Positions 34,564 through 43,733 of a stretch of DNA of 64,000 nucleotides are shown here, in pieces. Location: NCBI GenBank assembly GCA_964489525.1, contig CAZAYY010000009.1, forward strand, positions 62,001-126,000, written 5' to 3'. The stretch's first letter is position 1. Each line of letters begins with the position of its first letter. The notes beneath the pieces are model-generated. The model worked only from the letters and a program-made list of their open reading frames with translations, was not told where the DNA came from and ran no database searches. The DNA comes from CAZAYY01 sp964489525. GTDB taxonomy: Bacteria > Chloroflexota > Anaerolineae > Anaerolineales > JABWBV01. A program made the position numbers and the translations under genes.

Positions 34564-34663
34564 CCCTGCGGGTTAGGCTTTACCAGGTCGTTCTTAATCA
34601 TCTTCTTATGCCCTGGCAGCGCCACGCCGGGTGTGGGGAGATATAATCGAAGCAGTTATTATT

Positions 34664-34737
34664 CAACCCCACCCCCCGGCCCCCGCCCCAACCTTGGGAA
34701 GGGGGGACAGAGGGGGGATGGGTGAATTGTGATTTCA
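34664..34737. repeat. GC-rich intergenic repeat with conserved tail
   Basis: C runs, ACCTTGGGAA and G runs form an imperfect hairpin. Its tail GGGATGGGTGAATTGTGATT is nearly the same as that of the element at 47624. A TATAAT at 34642-34647 just before it may serve the protease gene downstream. Confidence 0.5.
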
Positions 34738-34756
34738 TTGTTACGCGAGGTTTTGC

Positions 34757-35815
34757 ATGTTTGGAAATATCCTTGAATTTGTTTTACCCATCGTCCTGCT
34801 CATCATCATTCATGAGCTGGGCCATTTTGCTGCCGCCAAGTTTTTCAAGATTGATGTCGAGGAGTTTGGGCTGGGCTTCCCGCCGCGGGCGGTGCGCCTG
34901 TTCAAAATTGCAGAAACGGAGTACACCCTCAACTGGCTGCCTTTGGGTGGTTTTGTGCGGATTAAGGGTGAGACCGATGATGTCAGCGGCGGTTTGAACC
35001 AGGCCAACCCCTGGGTGCGGATTGCGGTCTTTGCCGCTGGCCCCATTGCCAATATCGCCACGGCCATTTTGCTGCTGGCGCTGTTTTTCAACCAGGTGGG
35101 CCGCCCCGACCTCACCCGGGTTTTGGTGGTAAATGTGGCTGAAAATTCGCCGGCTGAAATGGCCGGCATCCAGCCCAACGATATCATCACCCGGTTCAAC
35201 GACGTGGTGGTAGACAGCGGCGACGCGCTGAACAATGCCGTCCAGGCCAGCCTGGGCGTCGAGTCGGTGGTGGAATTGGAGCGCGGCGGCGAAAACCTGA
35301 CCGTCACCCTGGTTCCAAGGGCAAATCCCCCGGAAGGCGAGGGGGCTATTGGCATCCAGCGGTCTTACGCGACCCTGCCCGTTTCATTTTTTGAAGGCAT
35401 GGCCTGGGGCACCAGTGCCGTGTGGGATTACGCCCAACTGCTGCTCACCATCCCTGGGCGGCTGATCAATGGCACCATGAACCCGGAAGATGCCCGGCTG
35501 GTGGGTTACAAAGGGATGTACGACATGCACCAGATGGTGAAAGACACCCCGCTGCCGCAGGGCGTGGCTCCCTGGGTCAACAGCCTGAGCTTTTTTGCCA
35601 CCATCTCCATTTCCCTGGGGCTGCTCAACCTGTTCCCCATCCCGGCTGTGGATGGTGGGCGCATTCTCTTCACCTTGCCAGAGCTAATTTTCCGCCGCCG
35701 CATTCCGCTGCAGTACGAAAACGCAATTAACGCCGTCAGTTTTATGCTCCTCCTTGCGCTTTTGATTTATATCAACATTCAAGACGTGGTTAACCCGGCG
35801 TTTGTCTATCCCTGA
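34757..35815 (+). CDS. rseP: Site-2 protease, M50 family (RseP type)
   Basis: This 352-residue intramembrane zinc protease has HELGH at 19-23 in the first membrane helix and a GFVRIKGE turn typical of the membrane-reentrant strand. Three further helices follow. A PDZ domain (about 125-205: VVNVAENSPAEMAGIQPNDIITRFND) precedes the C-terminal NLFPIPAVDGGRI motif with the third metal ligand Asp. Such enzymes cleave membrane anti-sigma factors or remnant signal peptides. A GAGG site lies 8 bases upstream. Single gene, closed by a bidirectional hairpin terminator. Confidence 0.93.
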   Translation: MFGNILEFVLPIVLLIIIHELGHFAAAKFFKIDVEEFGLGFPPRAVRLFKIAETEYTLNWLPLGGFVRIKGETDDVSGGLNQANPWVRIAVFAAGPIANIATAILLLALFFNQVGRPDLTRVLVVNVAENSPAEMAGIQPNDIITRFNDVVVDSGDALNNAVQASLGVESVVELERGGENLTVTLVPRANPPEGEGAIGIQRSYATLPVSFFEGMAWGTSAVWDYAQLLLTIPGRLINGTMNPEDARLVGYKGMYDMHQMVKDTPLPQGVAPWVNSLSFFATISISLGLLNLFPIPAVDGGRILFTLPELIFRRRIPLQYENAINAVSFMLLLALLIYINIQDVVNPAFVYP

Positions 35816-35866
35816 TTCAGAAACCCACCCCCAGCCCCCGCCCGAGGGCAGGGAAGTACGAAAATA

Positions 35867-35903
35867 ATGGCCACCTGGCGGGTGTAAACCGCCAGGTGGC
35901 CAT
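35867..35903. terminator. Bidirectional terminator between convergent genes
   Basis: A perfect 15-bp stem (ATGGCCACCTGGCGG, 35867-35881, with its complement at 35889-35903) has a 7-nt loop. On the plus strand ATCTTTA follows; on the minus strand TATTTTCG follows. It separates the site-2 protease and DUF4129 genes. Confidence 0.8.
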
Positions 35904-35944
35904 ATCTTTATCGGATCCTCTACCCACGGGGAAGGGTGGGCGGC

Positions 35945-37561
35945 CTATTCTTTTTTATCGCGTTCGCGCAGGCTGCGGTTGAGCGCCTGCCAATCCTTCT
36001 TGATGGTTTCGGCTTCCGCATCGGTAACCGGCAGGTTGGAATACCTGGCGCGGTTGAAAGCATCGGTCATTTCTTCTACGGTGGGCTGGTCATCGGGCAG
36101 CGCCCCTTCGAGTGTATTGGCGAATTCGTTTGGGGTTTGTCCGGAGCTGCGGGAAATTCCGCGCTGGGCACTGCGCCGCAGCAGCGCCAGGTAAAAGAAG
36201 CGCACCCGCTCGCGCGGCGGCAGTTGCCCTGGGTTTGCAAACCAGCCTTGCGCATCGCGTTCGCGCCGGGCACGCCGTTCGGCCAGCCGCGCCCGCCCGG
36301 CTTCCACTAGGTTGCTGACCTGCTGGCGGGTTTTGTGCAGCAGGGTATCGAAAAATTCCCAAACCCGCTGGATGATGTCTGCATTAAAAAACCGCTGCAG
36401 GGTGCGCATTACCCCTTCGTTCTGCCGGGCGTAGGCGGTGACCGTATAGATCACCAGGGCAATGAAAACCACCCAAAACAACACCGTCCCGGCTGTTTCC
36501 CAGAAGGGCGGGGCGCTTTCCAGGGTTTCGTTCATGGGCGGGTTATCCAGGGTTTGCTGCACAAAAGTGGGCAGCAGCTCGCGGGGGGTTTCTTCGTCGC
36601 CGGGCATTACAGAGCCCATGGCCCACCCGAAGGCGATGGCAATCAGCATCACCAGGACCGCAATAAAGTACAATAAATAACTCACCAGGGTGGCCAGCGC
36701 TTCGATTGGCCCCATGGCCAGGTTTTTGGGCAGCAGCGAAGCCACAAGGCCCAAAATTCCCACAAACGCCAGGCCAAACACCAACCACTGTCCGGAGATA
36801 TTCCTGGGGGAAGGCAGCCGCAGCCAGTTCCACCCGGCGCGCAGCACAGCCAGCTGCCCCTGCGAGAGCAGCACAAACACCAGCAAGAAATATACCAACA
36901 CATTCCAACGCGGCAGGCTTTGGGTTATGGGTTGGCCTGGCAGCCCCATGATTGCGGACTGCAGCACATAGGTCAGTAAGATCAACAAAATCCCTACCCC
37001 AAACAGCGGTACGGCCATGCTGCGCAGTTCCCCGGTCCGGTCAGAAAAATTGGTGATGTTCCAATCGCTCTGCAAGATGAGCCGGTCGCTTTCCAGCCGC
37101 ACCAGGCTTTCGCCGATCATGGTTGCCCACATCCACACCAGAATCAGGCAGATTAACCCCGCCAAAAACTCGGGGTCGGTCAAAATTTCCACCGGGTTGG
37201 TTGGCAGCCGCCGCAGAGCCTGGGTTACCACGCCCCAATCTTTGGCCACAACACCCATGCGGATGTAAAAGAAGATGCGCAGCGCCACAAACCACAGGGC
37301 AAACTCACCCAGCCGGTAAACCAACCCTTCTGGCCCGGAGGAATAAAAGCGCTTTATCTGCCGCAGGCTGAGCAGCGCCTCACCCGCCCCCAAGGCCATC
37401 AGTACGGGCAGGTAGCCTGCCGTCCAGGTGCCGCTGAAGCGTTCGAACATGACCTGGATGGTGATCCCCGCGCACAGCGCCATGCCCATGACCAGGAATT
37501 GGGCAATGACAGCGGCCTGTCTTTCGGTTGGGGTCAGTCTTCCGGTCAGGTTCGTGTGCAT
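35945..37561 (-). CDS. DUF4129 domain membrane protein
   Basis: This 538-residue protein has about nine membrane helices in the first 400 residues. A soluble C-terminal DUF4129 domain follows, with RERVRFFYLALLRRSAQRG and the SGQTPNEFANTLE motif usually paired with transglutaminase-like proteins. It is the last gene of a MoxR-DUF58-DUF4129 operon. The ATG at 37561 follows the DUF58 stop by 2 nt and has GGAAG upstream. A longer frame would overlap the DUF58 gene by 100 nt and is not supported. The role is probably with envelope peptidase or transglutaminase machinery; no catalytic transglutaminase core is encoded here. Confidence 0.85.
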   Translation of the reverse strand: MHTNLTGRLTPTERQAAVIAQFLVMGMALCAGITIQVMFERFSGTWTAGYLPVLMALGAGEALLSLRQIKRFYSSGPEGLVYRLGEFALWFVALRIFFYIRMGVVAKDWGVVTQALRRLPTNPVEILTDPEFLAGLICLILVWMWATMIGESLVRLESDRLILQSDWNITNFSDRTGELRSMAVPLFGVGILLILLTYVLQSAIMGLPGQPITQSLPRWNVLVYFLLVFVLLSQGQLAVLRAGWNWLRLPSPRNISGQWLVFGLAFVGILGLVASLLPKNLAMGPIEALATLVSYLLYFIAVLVMLIAIAFGWAMGSVMPGDEETPRELLPTFVQQTLDNPPMNETLESAPPFWETAGTVLFWVVFIALVIYTVTAYARQNEGVMRTLQRFFNADIIQRVWEFFDTLLHKTRQQVSNLVEAGRARLAERRARRERDAQGWFANPGQLPPRERVRFFYLALLRRSAQRGISRSSGQTPNEFANTLEGALPDDQPTVEEMTDAFNRARYSNLPVTDAEAETIKKDWQALNRSLRERDKKE

Positions 37562-37563
37562 GG

Positions 37564-38748
37564 CTACTTCCAAATATTCAGGTCGCGCTGGTCGTGGAAA
37601 TGAAAAACCGGGATGTGATAGGCCCTGCCCTTTGCCTGGATTTCCTGGATTCCGCCGACAGGTCCGCACAGCGCCAGGGTAATGGACAGCCCGGCCTGCC
37701 GGGCAGCGTACAGCGCTTCAAAGAGAGCATCGTTGCCGTGGCCCGTGATGACCATCACACTCGCGCCCCAGGCCAAACGGACGCGCTGCTGCCGGAAAAA
37801 GGTTTCGAAGTTGTTCTCGTCGGATAAATCGGCCCGTGCCAGCGTTTCCAAAATGCGCATCAGGTGTGCCTGCCCCTTGCCGGACAGGACGGGCAGCAGT
37901 TGGGCTTTTGGAGAGGTGAAGGCATCTACCGCGTTGGTGTAAAAGCCCACCTGCTGGCGCTGGCCAGCCACCCAGTTGGCCACTGAGGCAGCCGTTACCA
38001 CAGCCAGCTCAGTCGCTTCAATCCGCCGGCGGTAGTGGTAGTTTTCGCGGTAAAAGTCCAGGAAAATGGCGCTGTCCAGGGCAATGGAAGATTCCATCTG
38101 CTTTACCTGCATGCGCCCGGAGGCCGCCGTGGCTTTCCAGTCTATCCGGCGGGGGGAATCACCCACCTGGTATTCGCGCTTACCCATCGGTCGGTTGGGG
38201 TCATCCAGCAAGATGCGCTGGCTTTTCAAGGTTCCAATGGGCGAGAAAGAAGGCATGGCCACTTTTTGCAGCGGCAGCACCGTGGGGTACACAATCAGAT
38301 CTTGGGTACCCCCGGAAAGGGTCATTTGGGTCAGCCCCATCAAATCGCTGGAGCGGATGTTGAGCGGCCCAATCCGGTAGACTCCCCTGGCGTTAGGGGA
38401 GAGCCTGTACTTAAACTTGTGCTCGGCACGCGGTGGCAGGCTGGTTACCTGGTGAAACAGGTTGGCCCCGGCCAGGTTGACGGGCAAGTTTTCGCGCAGG
38501 TCTACCCATAAAATTGGCAGCCAGCTTTTGTTCTCAACCTCAAGCGCAACCTCCACCACCTCTCCCGGAAATGCCCGCGGGGTAAATTTGCGCTCGAAGC
38601 GAAAGCCCTGCATTGCCCGTGTGGTCCACCAGCGGCCCACCAGGAAGATGCCCAACAGCAAATACACCAACGGTGGAAACAGCGGCTCTCGAATGAGAAC
38701 CGCCAGGGCCACCAAGAGCATCAGCAGGGGGAAAAACAGGTCTGCCAT
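37564..38748 (-). CDS. DUF58 domain protein (vWA-like)
   Basis: This is a 394-residue protein. Two N-terminal membrane helices (3-40) are followed by a beta-rich segment (about 55-170: EVVEVALEVENKSWLPI, GVYRIGPLNIRSSDLMG). The signature DUF58 motif GKREYQVGDSPRRIDWKATAASGRMQVKQ sits at about 215-245. A vWA-like C-terminal fold has FLDFYREN for the metal-site strand, with a degenerate MIDAS. DUF58 proteins act with MoxR ATPases, probably as their membrane-bound substrate or adaptor. The gene lies 6 nt after moxR and 2 nt before DUF4129. Confidence 0.9.
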   Translation of the reverse strand: MADLFFPLLMLLVALAVLIREPLFPPLVYLLLGIFLVGRWWTTRAMQGFRFERKFTPRAFPGEVVEVALEVENKSWLPILWVDLRENLPVNLAGANLFHQVTSLPPRAEHKFKYRLSPNARGVYRIGPLNIRSSDLMGLTQMTLSGGTQDLIVYPTVLPLQKVAMPSFSPIGTLKSQRILLDDPNRPMGKREYQVGDSPRRIDWKATAASGRMQVKQMESSIALDSAIFLDFYRENYHYRRRIEATELAVVTAASVANWVAGQRQQVGFYTNAVDAFTSPKAQLLPVLSGKGQAHLMRILETLARADLSDENNFETFFRQQRVRLAWGASVMVITGHGNDALFEALYAARQAGLSITLALCGPVGGIQEIQAKGRAYHIPVFHFHDQRDLNIWK

Positions 38749-38754
38749 CGTAGT

Positions 38755-39720
38755 TCAGGAAGCGGAGGGTTTTCCTTCCAGGCTGCCGAGGTCCAGTGTG
38801 GTTTGCGCCAGGATGTCGTTCAGAATACTGGCTGGGGTTTTGCCGCGCAGGATGGCGTCGGGCTTGAGAATCAAGCGGTGGGGCAGAGCGTAGGGTGCGA
38901 GGTGTTTGAGGTCATCGGGCAGCACATGGCTGCGCCCCTGGATGGCGGCGTAAGCCTGGGCCGCTTTGAAGAAGGCCAGGCTGCCGCGCGGGCTGACACC
39001 CAGCGCCAGGTCGGGGTGGGAGCGGGTGGCGGTGACCAACCGCACCAGGTAGGTGTGCAGGGTGTCATCCACGTGCACCTCCCAAACCAGCCGTCCCAAG
39101 GCCAGCAGTTCCCCTCCATCCACCACGGCTTCCAGGCTGCCAATCGGGTGTTCGCGCGCCAGGCTGCGCAAAATGCGCTCCTCTTCGGCCGGGCCAGGGT
39201 AGCCCATCGAAATTTTCATCAAGAAGCGATCCAGTTGGGCTTCGGGGAGGGGAAACGTGCCTTCATATTCAATCGGGTTTTGGGTTGCCAGCACCAGGAA
39301 AGGCCGGGGCAGGGCATGGGTTGCGCCGTCCAGGCTCACCTGCTGCTCCTGCATGGCTTCCAACAAGGAAGATTGGGTGCGGGGCGTAGCCCGGTTGATT
39401 TCATCGGCCAGCAAAATGTTGGCAAACACCGGGCCAGGCCGAAAATCAAACTCGCCAGTTTTCTGGTTGAAAACCGAAATGCCGGTCACATCGTTTGGCA
39501 GCAAATCGGGTGTGCACTGGATGCGTTTAAAGGTCATCCCCATGCTGGCGGCAATCGCCCTGGCCAGCATGGTCTTCCCCGTTCCGGGCACATCTTCCAG
39601 CAGCACATGGCCTTCCACAAGCATGGCCGTCAGCGCCAGTTCAATTACCGCGCGCTTGCCGACAATCACTTTTTCCACGTTGTCAATCACTTTTTGAGTA
39701 AATTCCTGGATGGCTTTCAT
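38755..39720 (-). CDS. MoxR-family AAA+ ATPase
   Basis: This 321-residue AAA+ chaperone-like ATPase has Walker A GTGKTM (about 45-50), the FKRIQCTPDLLPNDVTG insert typical of MoxR, and Walker B ILLADEINRATPRTQSSLLEAM. Sensor 1 is LATQNPIEYEGTFPLPEAQLDRF, and the lid domain has the SPRGSLAFFKAAQAYAA segment. MoxR proteins fold or insert metals into vWA-type clients, here presumably the DUF58 protein. A GGAG site supports the start at 39720, instead of an upstream ATG that overlaps the promoter region of the divergent DHH-CBS gene. Confidence 0.93.
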   Translation of the reverse strand: MKAIQEFTQKVIDNVEKVIVGKRAVIELALTAMLVEGHVLLEDVPGTGKTMLARAIAASMGMTFKRIQCTPDLLPNDVTGISVFNQKTGEFDFRPGPVFANILLADEINRATPRTQSSLLEAMQEQQVSLDGATHALPRPFLVLATQNPIEYEGTFPLPEAQLDRFLMKISMGYPGPAEEERILRSLAREHPIGSLEAVVDGGELLALGRLVWEVHVDDTLHTYLVRLVTATRSHPDLALGVSPRGSLAFFKAAQAYAAIQGRSHVLPDDLKHLAPYALPHRLILKPDAILRGKTPASILNDILAQTTLDLGSLEGKPSAS

Positions 39721-39832
39721 ATCATCTCCACACGGGCAGTCTGCCCGGCGCAAGGACCGCGCCAGGCATGTATATAATAACACCCTCTTGCCCGTTGGGC
39801 TTGTGCAGGTTTTGGGTATTTCGCCAACCAGT

Positions 39833-39838
39833 TATAAT
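39833..39838 (+). promoter_or_regulatory. TATAAT for leaderless DHH-CBS-nucleotidyltransferase transcript
   Basis: A consensus -10 ends 6 nt before the ATG at 39845 and no ribosome-binding site is present. A second TATAAT at 39773-39778 is farther upstream. Confidence 0.55.
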
Positions 39839-39844
39839 ATATTT

Positions 39845-42547
39845 ATGCACGTGATTTTGACCCACGAACAGGCCGATTTTGATGCGATTGCCTCGCAGTT
39901 AGGCGCAGCTTTGCTGTATGAAGGGGCGCTGCCGGTTTTGCCCCAGCGGTTGAACCGCAATGTGCGCGCCTTTATTTCTTTATATGGTGCCGATTTGCCG
40001 TATGTCCAACGTCGTGACCTGGGGCACGAACCCATTTCTCAAATTACGCTGGTGGATACCCAGGCGATGATCAGCCTGCGCGGCATGCGCCGCGACACCC
40101 GGGTCCAGGTTATTGATCACCATGACCCGCGCCCGGACCTTCCGGAAAGCTGGCAGGTACTGATCCAGCCCACCGGCGCTGCGGCCACCCTGGTGGTGGA
40201 GGCCATTCGCCAGCAGGATATTGCCCTTTCATCCCTCCAGGCAACGGTCCTGCTCATGGGGATTTATGAAGATACCGGCTCGCTGACCTACACCCGCACC
40301 ACCGAGCGCGACCTGCTGGCGGCTGCTTATTTGCTGCAGCAAGGCGCCAGTTTGAACCTGGCAGCCAGCTTCTTGAATCATCCGCTTTCCCTTGCGCAGC
40401 AAGCCCTTTACGACGAACTGCGCCAGGTTGCGGAAACCCACAGGATCCACGGGCACACGGTTTTGGTGGCGTGTGGCGATGCGCGCAGTATGGATGAGGA
40501 GGTGTCTACGGTCGCCCATAAGCTGCGCGACCTGCTGGACCCTGATGGCCTATTTCTGCTGATTCTTATTCGCGGTGGAGTTCAGTTGATTGCCCGTTCG
40601 ACCAATGACCATATTAACGTGGCCGATATTGCCGCCCAATTTGGTGGGGGAGGCCACGCCCGGGCCTCTGCGGCCATGATAAAACGGGATGACCTGCCGG
40701 CTGTGTGCAGCGAGCTGTTGGCTGTGCTTCAGCAGTCCATACGCCCTGCGATTACCGTAGGCCAGATTTATTCCATGGGGCCGCGTTTGCTGCGTCCCGA
40801 CACCCCGGTGGAAGAAGCTTCCCGCCATATGATTCGTTATGGATACGAGGGTTACCCTGTGGTGGAAGATGGCAAAGTGGTGGGCCTGGTAACCCGCCGG
40901 GCTGTGGACCGGGCAACCAGCCACAACCTGCGCGCCACCGTGCGCCAGGTGATGGATGCGGGCAGATTCAGCGTTTTGCCCACCGATTCGATTGAAACGC
41001 TCCAGCAGGTGATGGCCGACAGCGGTTGGGGGCAGGTGCCCGTGTTAGACCCGCACACCAACCAGGTGGTTGGCATCGTCACCCGCACCGACCTGCTTAA
41101 AACCCTGGCACCAGAACCCACCCTGCCTGGGCTGCGCAACCTGGCCGATAAACTTGAAACCGCCCTGCCTACCCAGCACCTGGCTTTGATAAAGGTGCTT
41201 TCCCAGTTTGCTGCCAGCCGCCGCACGGCGCTGTACATCGTGGGCGGCTTCGTGCGCGACCTGATTCTCGACCGCCCCAGCCTGGATTACGACCTGGTGG
41301 TTGAGGGCGAGGCCATTCCCCTGGCCAATGCCCTGGCAGAAGCCTATGGCGGGCGGGTGACCGTTCACCGCCAGTTTGGCACTGCGAAATGGATCATTGC
41401 TTCGGAATTGCCCGCCCTGGCCAAGCGGTTCGAGCGCGAAACCGGCCTGGCTTCGCTGCCTGCCCGGAAAAATTCAGCCGCCCATTCAGCCCCTCTTCCA
41501 GATGCCCTGGACCTGATTACCGCCCGGACAGAGTTTTACACCCATCCCAGCGCTCTGCCGACTGTGGAACATGGCAGCATCAAACTCGACCTGCACCGCC
41601 GCGATTTCACCATCAATACCCTCGCCCTGCGCCTGGATGGCCGCCACTATGGCGACCTGCACGATTATTGGGGCGGCCTTAACGACCTCCAGCAGGGGGT
41701 GATCCGGGTGTTACATTCGGTCTCTTTTATTGACGACCCCACCCGCATTTTGCGGGCAGTGCGGTTTGAGCAGCGCTTTGGTTTTCAAATTGCCCAGCGC
41801 ACCCTTGAGCTGATTGAACAGGCCCTGCATACGGCGGGGTCGGGTGAAACGCAAACCCTGCTCGACCGGGTTTCCGGCGACCGCATCCGGCACGAACTCG
41901 ACCATATACTCACTGAGCCAAACGTTTTGCTCATGTTCGACAGGCTGGCGGCCTTAGGGGTTCTGAAAGCGATTCACCCGGCTTTTGGTTGGGATGCAGC
42001 CGTTCGCCAATCGTTGGCGGTCGGGTTGGCGCTTGCTCCTCCTGCCGGGTGGGGACTGGAACCCGACCATAAAGGCGCGGCAGTGCGCCTGGCCCTGGCA
42101 TACCTGCTGCTCTGCCTGCGCATGCCTTTGGATGCGCTGAATTCGTTTGGGGTCCGGCTTAAAATCCCTGCATCTTTGGTGCGCATCATGCGGCAGGCGG
42201 CGGCCCTTTGGGTGGAAATCCACGATTCCAGCCTGGTTCCGCTGTCTGAAAGGCTGCCCAGCCAGGTTACCAACCGCCTGGACGGCTGCAGCCCGCTGGC
42301 GCTTTGGGCTGTGTACCTCTGCACGCCGCCTGGCCCCCAGCGAGAAGCGATTGACCTTTATATTTCCAGCTGGCGGCATATTCACCCCACCCTGACCGGC
42401 CACGATTTGCACGCCCTGGGCATTCCCCCAGGCCCGGTGTATGCCCGTGTTCTCACCCGCCTGCGTTCGGCCTGGTTGGATGGTGAAATTAACAGCCCCG
42501 AAGCCGAACAAGCCCTCTGCCACAAGCTTCTCTCAGAAGATGGGTGA
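39845..42547 (+). CDS. DHH phosphoesterase - CBS pair - tRNA nucleotidyltransferase fusion
   Basis: This 900-residue protein has three modules. A DHH/DHHA1 phosphoesterase (about 1-300) has the HEQADFDA metal site, DHH at 91-93 and GGGGHARAS near 270. Two CBS domains (about 305-425) have MIRYGYEGYPVVEDGKVVGLVTR and PVLDPHTNQVVGIVTRTDL. A class II poly(A)/CCA-adding nucleotidyltransferase (about 450-900) has VGGFVRDLILDRPSLDYDL with the catalytic DxD, RRDFTINTLALRL, and DDPTRILRAVRFEQRFGF. Such fusions occur in several deep phyla; they probably repair tRNA 3' ends, with the DHH part trimming RNA or cleaving dinucleotides and CBS sensing adenine nucleotides (inference). The ATG is leaderless; upstream in-frame starts would cross both TATAAT boxes. 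Confidence 0.9.
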   Translation: MHVILTHEQADFDAIASQLGAALLYEGALPVLPQRLNRNVRAFISLYGADLPYVQRRDLGHEPISQITLVDTQAMISLRGMRRDTRVQVIDHHDPRPDLPESWQVLIQPTGAAATLVVEAIRQQDIALSSLQATVLLMGIYEDTGSLTYTRTTERDLLAAAYLLQQGASLNLAASFLNHPLSLAQQALYDELRQVAETHRIHGHTVLVACGDARSMDEEVSTVAHKLRDLLDPDGLFLLILIRGGVQLIARSTNDHINVADIAAQFGGGGHARASAAMIKRDDLPAVCSELLAVLQQSIRPAITVGQIYSMGPRLLRPDTPVEEASRHMIRYGYEGYPVVEDGKVVGLVTRRAVDRATSHNLRATVRQVMDAGRFSVLPTDSIETLQQVMADSGWGQVPVLDPHTNQVVGIVTRTDLLKTLAPEPTLPGLRNLADKLETALPTQHLALIKVLSQFAASRRTALYIVGGFVRDLILDRPSLDYDLVVEGEAIPLANALAEAYGGRVTVHRQFGTAKWIIASELPALAKRFERETGLASLPARKNSAAHSAPLPDALDLITARTEFYTHPSALPTVEHGSIKLDLHRRDFTINTLALRLDGRHYGDLHDYWGGLNDLQQGVIRVLHSVSFIDDPTRILRAVRFEQRFGFQIAQRTLELIEQALHTAGSGETQTLLDRVSGDRIRHELDHILTEPNVLLMFDRLAALGVLKAIHPAFGWDAAVRQSLAVGLALAPPAGWGLEPDHKGAAVRLALAYLLLCLRMPLDALNSFGVRLKIPASLVRIMRQAAALWVEIHDSSLVPLSERLPSQVTNRLDGCSPLALWAVYLCTPPGPQREAIDLYISSWRHIHPTLTGHDLHALGIPPGPVYARVLTRLRSAWLDGEINSPEAEQALCHKLLSEDG

Positions 42548-42683
42548 GTCTTCAAAACCGGGTTTAACTCCCCGCCTGCAAATGCTTCATGGTAAACTAT
42601 CCACGAAAATGAACCCGGAATTTTCGATTACCCATACCCGGCCTAATCCTGGGTGAAGCCCATATTCAATATCAGGAAATCCC

Positions 42684-43709
42684 ATGGTCAAGAAACAGAA
42701 ACATCAAGAAATCGCTGCGATTGCTTTCAGTGAAGTTGCGGCTGCTTTAATAGATGAACACACGCCCTTTGCTCGCCCCCTGATGTACCGGCTGTCGGGC
42801 CTGGAGGGCGAAGACCGGATTAAAATGGCCGGCATCTGGCAAGAGATTCCGCTGAACCGCCGGCTTTCTTTGCTGGAGGATATTGCTGAATTTATCGAAG
42901 CCGATATGCTCCTGGATTACAGCGAAATTGGTTGGATTGCCCTCGCCGATCGCGAAACCAGTGTGCGATTGGCCGCAGTTCAAGCGCTGAAAGGCGATGA
43001 ATCTCCCCGCTTTGCCCGGCACCTGTTGGGTATGCTGAGCCGTGAAAAAGATATTGATCTGCGTGCAGGGGTTGTACAGGCCTTGTGCGGGTTTATGGAC
43101 CTGGCCTCGTTGGATGAAATTCCAGAATCCCTGGCGCAGGAAATCGAAACGGCCTTGTTTGGCTTGCTGGAAGGCAGTGAACATTCCCTGGTGCAGCGAA
43201 AGGCGCTGGAAGCCATTGGCTATTCATATGATGATCGGGTAGATGGCTACATCGAAAAGGCCTGCCAATCCGAGGACGATGACTGGCTGGCTTCGGCCAT
43301 GGTTGCTATCGGCAATTCCACCAACCCCGCCTGGCGCAGTGAAGTCCTTTCGGCGGTGCGCCATACCAGTCCAATTGTACGCGAAGAAGCCGCCCGTGCC
43401 ATTGGCCGGTTGGAATTTAAAGACGCCGACCAACCCCTGCTCAAGCTTCTAAAAGATGAAGACGCAGACGTTCGCGCCGCGGCCATCTGGTCGCTGTCTA
43501 ATGTGGGTGGCAAAAATGCCGAGAAGGTGCTCCAGGGACTGGTTGAAACCAGCACGGATGAGGACGAACTTGTTCTCCTGGAAGAAGCGTTGGATAACCT
43601 GGCCTTTAACCAATCTACCCAGAATTTTGAGCTGTTCGAATTTGATGAGGATGATATTGAAGAATCGATGCACGAATATGATCCGGACGATGATGATGAA
43701 GATTTCTAA
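42684..43709 (+). CDS. HEAT-repeat protein with acidic tail
   Basis: This 341-residue all-helical protein has at least five HEAT-like repeats (about 80-310), for instance VRLAAVQALKGDESPRFARHLLGML, VREEAARAIGRLEFKDADQPLLKLL and VRAAAIWSLSNVGGKNAEKVLQGLV. The last 30 residues are almost all Asp/Glu (FDEDDIEESMHEYDPDDDDEDF). It has no signal peptide. HEAT proteins are scaffolds or lyase-like repair proteins; nothing here tells which partner is bound. AGGA lies before the ATG. Two membrane or secreted-protein genes follow closely on the same strand. Confidence 0.85.
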   Translation: MVKKQKHQEIAAIAFSEVAAALIDEHTPFARPLMYRLSGLEGEDRIKMAGIWQEIPLNRRLSLLEDIAEFIEADMLLDYSEIGWIALADRETSVRLAAVQALKGDESPRFARHLLGMLSREKDIDLRAGVVQALCGFMDLASLDEIPESLAQEIETALFGLLEGSEHSLVQRKALEAIGYSYDDRVDGYIEKACQSEDDDWLASAMVAIGNSTNPAWRSEVLSAVRHTSPIVREEAARAIGRLEFKDADQPLLKLLKDEDADVRAAAIWSLSNVGGKNAEKVLQGLVETSTDEDELVLLEEALDNLAFNQSTQNFELFEFDEDDIEESMHEYDPDDDDEDF

Positions 43710-43733
43710 CGTCCCGTTCAGGGGTGAGGTTCT

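Noticed and set aside
36090..36362. ORFs in other frames of the DUF4129 gene
   Set aside because: No supporting start signals, arginine/alanine-rich shadow translations.
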